A DNA stretch of 7,743 nucleotides. It comes from Clostridium sp. CAG:780 (GTDB lineage Bacteria; Bacillota; Clostridia; TANB77; CAG-508). The stretch covers positions 21,340 to 29,082 of the forward strand of contig HF994474.1 of assembly GCA_000434195.1 (NCBI GenBank). Reading direction: 5' to 3'. The position numbers were made by a program, and so were the translations under genes. Of this stretch, positions 6,146 to 7,743 are shown piece after piece. Under the pieces are notes generated by a model. That model had not been told where the DNA came from and made no database searches. It was given only the letters and a program-made list of their open reading frames with translations. Positions within the stretch are counted from its first letter, which is position 1. The number at the start of each line of letters is the position of its first letter.

Positions 6146-6349
6146 TTATAATCTATCTATGAATTTTTTTAATTTTTCTTTTACTGTTTGTTTATTGTGT
6201 TGTACATAGTTTCCTACGTATATTCCTACGCCAATTAGTAATATCCAAATGATTAAATCATATAAACGTGTGCATAGTAGTATGATTGCTACGATCGCTC
6301 CTATTATTGCCCCACCATAATTTTTAAAAAAATTTTTTATCTCATCCAT
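6146..6349 (-). CDS. DUF2273 small membrane protein
   Basis: Small integral membrane protein of the DUF2273 family, encoded beside Asp23/AmaP genes in many Firmicutes. Numbered from the longer frame that opens at 6358 (70 residues), it has two hydrophobic segments, about 15-30 (GGAIIGAIVAIILLCT) and 34-52 (DLIIWILLIGVGIYVGNYV). A short basic tail follows (KEKLKKFIDRL), probably cytoplasmic. The ATG at 6358 touches its AAAGGA site with no spacer. The ATG at 6349, three codons later, is nine bases from it and gives MDEIKNFF and 67 residues, so I chose 6349. Its biochemical role is unknown. Its position suggests it works with AmaP and Asp23 at the membrane, but this is inferred from context. Confidence 0.82.
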   Translation of the reverse strand: MDEIKNFFKNYGGAIIGAIVAIILLCTRLYDLIIWILLIGVGIYVGNYVQHNKQTVKEKLKKFIDRL

Positions 6350-6380
6350 TGATTTCATTCCTTTCGCTCTGCTATAAGTT

Positions 6381-6935
6381 TTATACTTCTTTTGTTTCTT
6401 CTGGTCTTACCATGTCTTTTACTCTTATATCTAAGCTCTTTACTTCTATGTCTAGAGATTTTTTAATTGTGTCTTTCACACGAATTTGTATATTATTGCT
6501 TAATTCTTTTATTATTGCTTTCTCAGATACTTCTATTGTTAAGATTATTGATAAGTTATTGTCCTTGTCAAATAATATTTTTGTTTGTTGGCTTTTCACA
6601 CTATCAAACCCACTAACAACCGAATTTACTATACTTACAAGTGTATCTTTTGTTATTAGTAACTTACCATCTTCGTTCTCTAGAAGTATTCCTTCTTTGT
6701 ATTTTTCTTCTTTATCTGATGATTCAAAGAAAATTCCTTTTATTGCTAGTATTATGAATACAACATTAATTCCTAATAAAACGTTACAAATAGTTGTGTC
6801 TTTTAGCATGTTTGTGAACATTACAAAGCATGTTGTTACTTCAACCCAGCCAAATATAAAGGCACATGTTAATATTGACATTAACAATATTAATACTGAG
6901 AATATACATAATATTATTTTATCTAAAACTTTCAT
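6381..6935 (-). CDS. amaP: Alkaline shock response membrane anchor protein AmaP
   Basis: AmaP anchors the abundant Asp23 protein to the cytoplasmic membrane; this is known from Staphylococcus aureus. This 184-residue protein has the expected layout. Two membrane segments (about 7-29 and 49-69) form a hairpin, a charged linker follows (71-90), and then comes a divergent Asp23/DUF322-like domain (about 91-178) with LLITKDTLVSIVNSVVSGFD and DIRVKDMVRPEE. The family call rests on this two-helix plus Asp23-like layout and on neighbours asp23 and DUF2273. Sequence identity to well-studied AmaP looks low. The ATG at 6935 follows AAAGGA at a longish 11 bases. A 99-base gap with a hairpin separates it from asp23, and 22-31 bases lead to the DUF2273 gene. 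Confidence 0.8.
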   Translation of the reverse strand: MKVLDKIILCIFSVLILLMSILTCAFIFGWVEVTTCFVMFTNMLKDTTICNVLLGINVVFIILAIKGIFFESSDKEEKYKEGILLENEDGKLLITKDTLVSIVNSVVSGFDSVKSQQTKILFDKDNNLSIILTIEVSEKAIIKELSNNIQIRVKDTIKKSLDIEVKSLDIRVKDMVRPEETKEV

Positions 6936-6987
6936 TTTTATTTCGTTCCTTTCTTGTAAACAGAAATGTTTTTATTGCTGTAATCTC

Positions 6988-7024
6988 TATAAAGGCACGT
7001 AAATAGTAACTGCGTGCCTTTATA
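6988..7024 (-). repeat. Hairpin between asp23 and amaP (possible attenuator or processing site)
   Basis: A perfect 12-base-pair inverted repeat has arms TATAAAGGCACG (6988-6999) and CGTGCCTTTATA (7013-7024) and a 13-base loop. It starts 10 bases after the asp23 stop. In the minus-strand RNA the stem is followed by AGAGAUUACAG, so there is no proper U tract; only UUUAU at the stem base follows GUGCC. It could be a weak terminator, or a stem that protects the asp23 mRNA 3' end. Either would make asp23 more abundant than the genes downstream. Confidence 0.6.
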
Positions 7025-7034
7025 AAAAGTTTTT

Positions 7035-7454
7035 TTAGTTTTCTGTATTGTTTTCTTCTTGAGTTTCTGTGTTTACTCCTTGTACATGTACATTAACTGC
7101 TACTACTTTTAATCCAGTCATTCCTTCTACTGCTGATTTAACTCTGTTTTGAATATCAAAAGCTACATCTGGAATTCTTGTTCCATATTCTACTATGATG
7201 TTTACATCTATTCTTGTTTCTTTTTCTCCTACTTCTACTTTAATTCCTTTTGATAAATTTTTCTTTCCGCTTAATACCTCTGATATTCCACCAGCAAATC
7301 CTCCTGCCATTGCATATACTCCAGGAGCTTCTGATACAGCTTTACCAGCTATAACTGCAACTACATCATTTGATATTTTTATGTTGCTTGATTCACCTTC
7401 TTGGTTTTCTATTGTAATTTCTTCCTCATTTACTTTATTTTCTTCTTTTTCCAT
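7035..7454 (-). CDS. Asp23/Gls24 family envelope stress response protein
   Basis: Cytoplasmic DUF322 protein of the Asp23 (alkaline shock) family. In S. aureus Asp23 is highly abundant, tethered to the membrane by AmaP and linked to cell-envelope stress; B. subtilis YqhY is a relative. The core runs from about 22 to 126: ISNDVVAVIAGKAVSEAPGV (27-46), AMAGGFAGGISEVLSGKKNL (48-67), VEYGTRIPDVAFDIQNRVKS (88-107) and MTGLKVVAVNVHVQGV (112-127). Both ends are acidic tails rich in Glu and Asn. The ATG at 7454 follows GGAGGT by eight bases, a very strong site that fits high expression. It is the first gene after a sigma-A-type promoter, and a hairpin follows its stop. Confidence 0.94.
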   Translation of the reverse strand: MEKEENKVNEEEITIENQEGESSNIKISNDVVAVIAGKAVSEAPGVYAMAGGFAGGISEVLSGKKNLSKGIKVEVGEKETRIDVNIIVEYGTRIPDVAFDIQNRVKSAVEGMTGLKVVAVNVHVQGVNTETQEENNTEN

Positions 7455-7492
7455 AATAAATTACCTCCATTATTTTAGTTGATATTTAATAT

Positions 7493-7528
7493 CTATTATA
7501 GTATATCAATTTATATTAATTTTTACAA
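7493..7528 (-). promoter_or_regulatory. Candidate sigma-A promoter of asp23 and the downstream gene run
   Basis: The minus strand has TTGTAA (7528-7523), a 17-base spacer and TATACT (7505-7500). The predicted start near 7493 gives a leader of about 38 bases carrying GGAGGT. A TATAAT (7500-7495) overlaps the -10 but would be 22 bases from the same -35. An imperfect palindrome, GATATTTAATATC on the plus strand at 7481-7493, sits at the predicted start and could be an operator, though the AT content makes chance likely. Between 7530 and 7662 I see no gene or structured element. Confidence 0.6.
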
Positions 7529-7662
7529 GGTTTATTAATATTTTTTTGATTAATTTTAGTTAACTTTTTATATGCATTTTATTTAATTGGTTTCGTAAGT
7601 AAGTTTTTTGTGTTTTTGCAATATTTCTGATGAGCGAAGTAGTATTTTTAATGATCTTTGAT

Positions 7663-7701
7663 AAAAAAACTGATAACAAGTTTTTTTCTTATTATCAGTT
7701 T
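7663..7701 (-). terminator. Intrinsic terminator of an unseen upstream gene
   Basis: On the minus strand the left arm AAACTGATAATAAG (7701-7688) pairs along all 14 bases, one as a U-G wobble, with CTTGTTATCAGTTT (7680-7667). The loop is seven A. The T run, including the arm's last bases, spans 7669-7663. This is a classic rho-independent terminator for a gene ending beyond base 7743, and it marks asp23 as the start of a new transcription unit. In related genomes spoIIIAH is a common neighbour here, but none of it can be seen. Confidence 0.85.
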
Positions 7702-7743
7702 GGGTTATTAATTTTATAGTCAAATTAAAATTTTGGTATACTT

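Noticed and set aside
7585..7640. Further Spo0A-box-like CGAA motifs upstream of asp23
   Set aside because: Each has at least one mismatch to TGNCGAA, they are not spaced by a helical turn, and asp23 is not a known Spo0A target.
7702..7743. 3' end of an upstream gene such as spoIIIAH
   Set aside because: Two of the three minus-strand frames stop within about 25 bases and the third runs through the terminator. Nothing recognisable can be supported.
1..7743. CRISPR array, insertion sequence, phage or defence genes
   Set aside because: I found no direct-repeat array, transposase, integrase or nuclease-helicase cluster. Every recognisable gene is core metabolism, envelope stress or sporulation.

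Overview
All supported genes lie on the minus strand, so they are read from high to low coordinates. The DNA is strongly AT-rich. It carries Shine-Dalgarno sites of the GGAGG type and a sporulation sigma-factor operon (spoIIAA, spoIIAB, sigF). This points to a low-GC, endospore-forming Firmicute, most likely class Clostridia. Species cannot be named from the window. I see no defence system, mobile element, CRISPR array, tRNA or rRNA.

Layout in transcription order. (1) 7743-7455: a strong intrinsic terminator for an unseen upstream gene, about 130 bases with nothing I can identify, then a sigma-A-type promoter. (2) 7454-6146: an envelope-stress module made of Asp23, the AmaP-like membrane anchor and a DUF2273 membrane peptide; a hairpin sits between asp23 and amaP. 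(3) 6132-4288: nusB, xseA and xseB, tightly packed, with nusB and xseA overlapping by 11 bases. (4) 4267-2126: a YuiD-like divergent PAP2 membrane protein, then fhs (formate-tetrahydrofolate ligase). The Bacillus-type neighbours folD and ispA are absent. (5) 2116-1370: a junction where the fhs terminator, a candidate forespore promoter and the sleB ribosome binding site overlap, followed by sleB and its terminator. (6) 1294-1: a regulatory region with one perfect and two imperfect Spo0A-box matches and a sigma-A-like promoter, then spoIIAA, spoIIAB and the 5' part of sigF, which runs off the window.

How they fit together. Regions 2-4 look like a housekeeping run covering envelope maintenance, antitermination, DNA repair and one-carbon metabolism. 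With short spacings and no convincing internal terminator, it may be one long transcript from the asp23 promoter to the end of fhs, perhaps partly attenuated after asp23. Regions 5-6 belong to sporulation. SpoIIAA, SpoIIAB and sigma-F form the partner-switching circuit that starts forespore gene expression. SleB is a spore-cortex hydrolase made later in the forespore and used at germination.

Three annotated starts are best moved downstream on ribosome-binding-site evidence (spoIIAB, sleB, DUF2273). The most interesting non-coding signal is the fhs-sleB junction at about 2066-2116.
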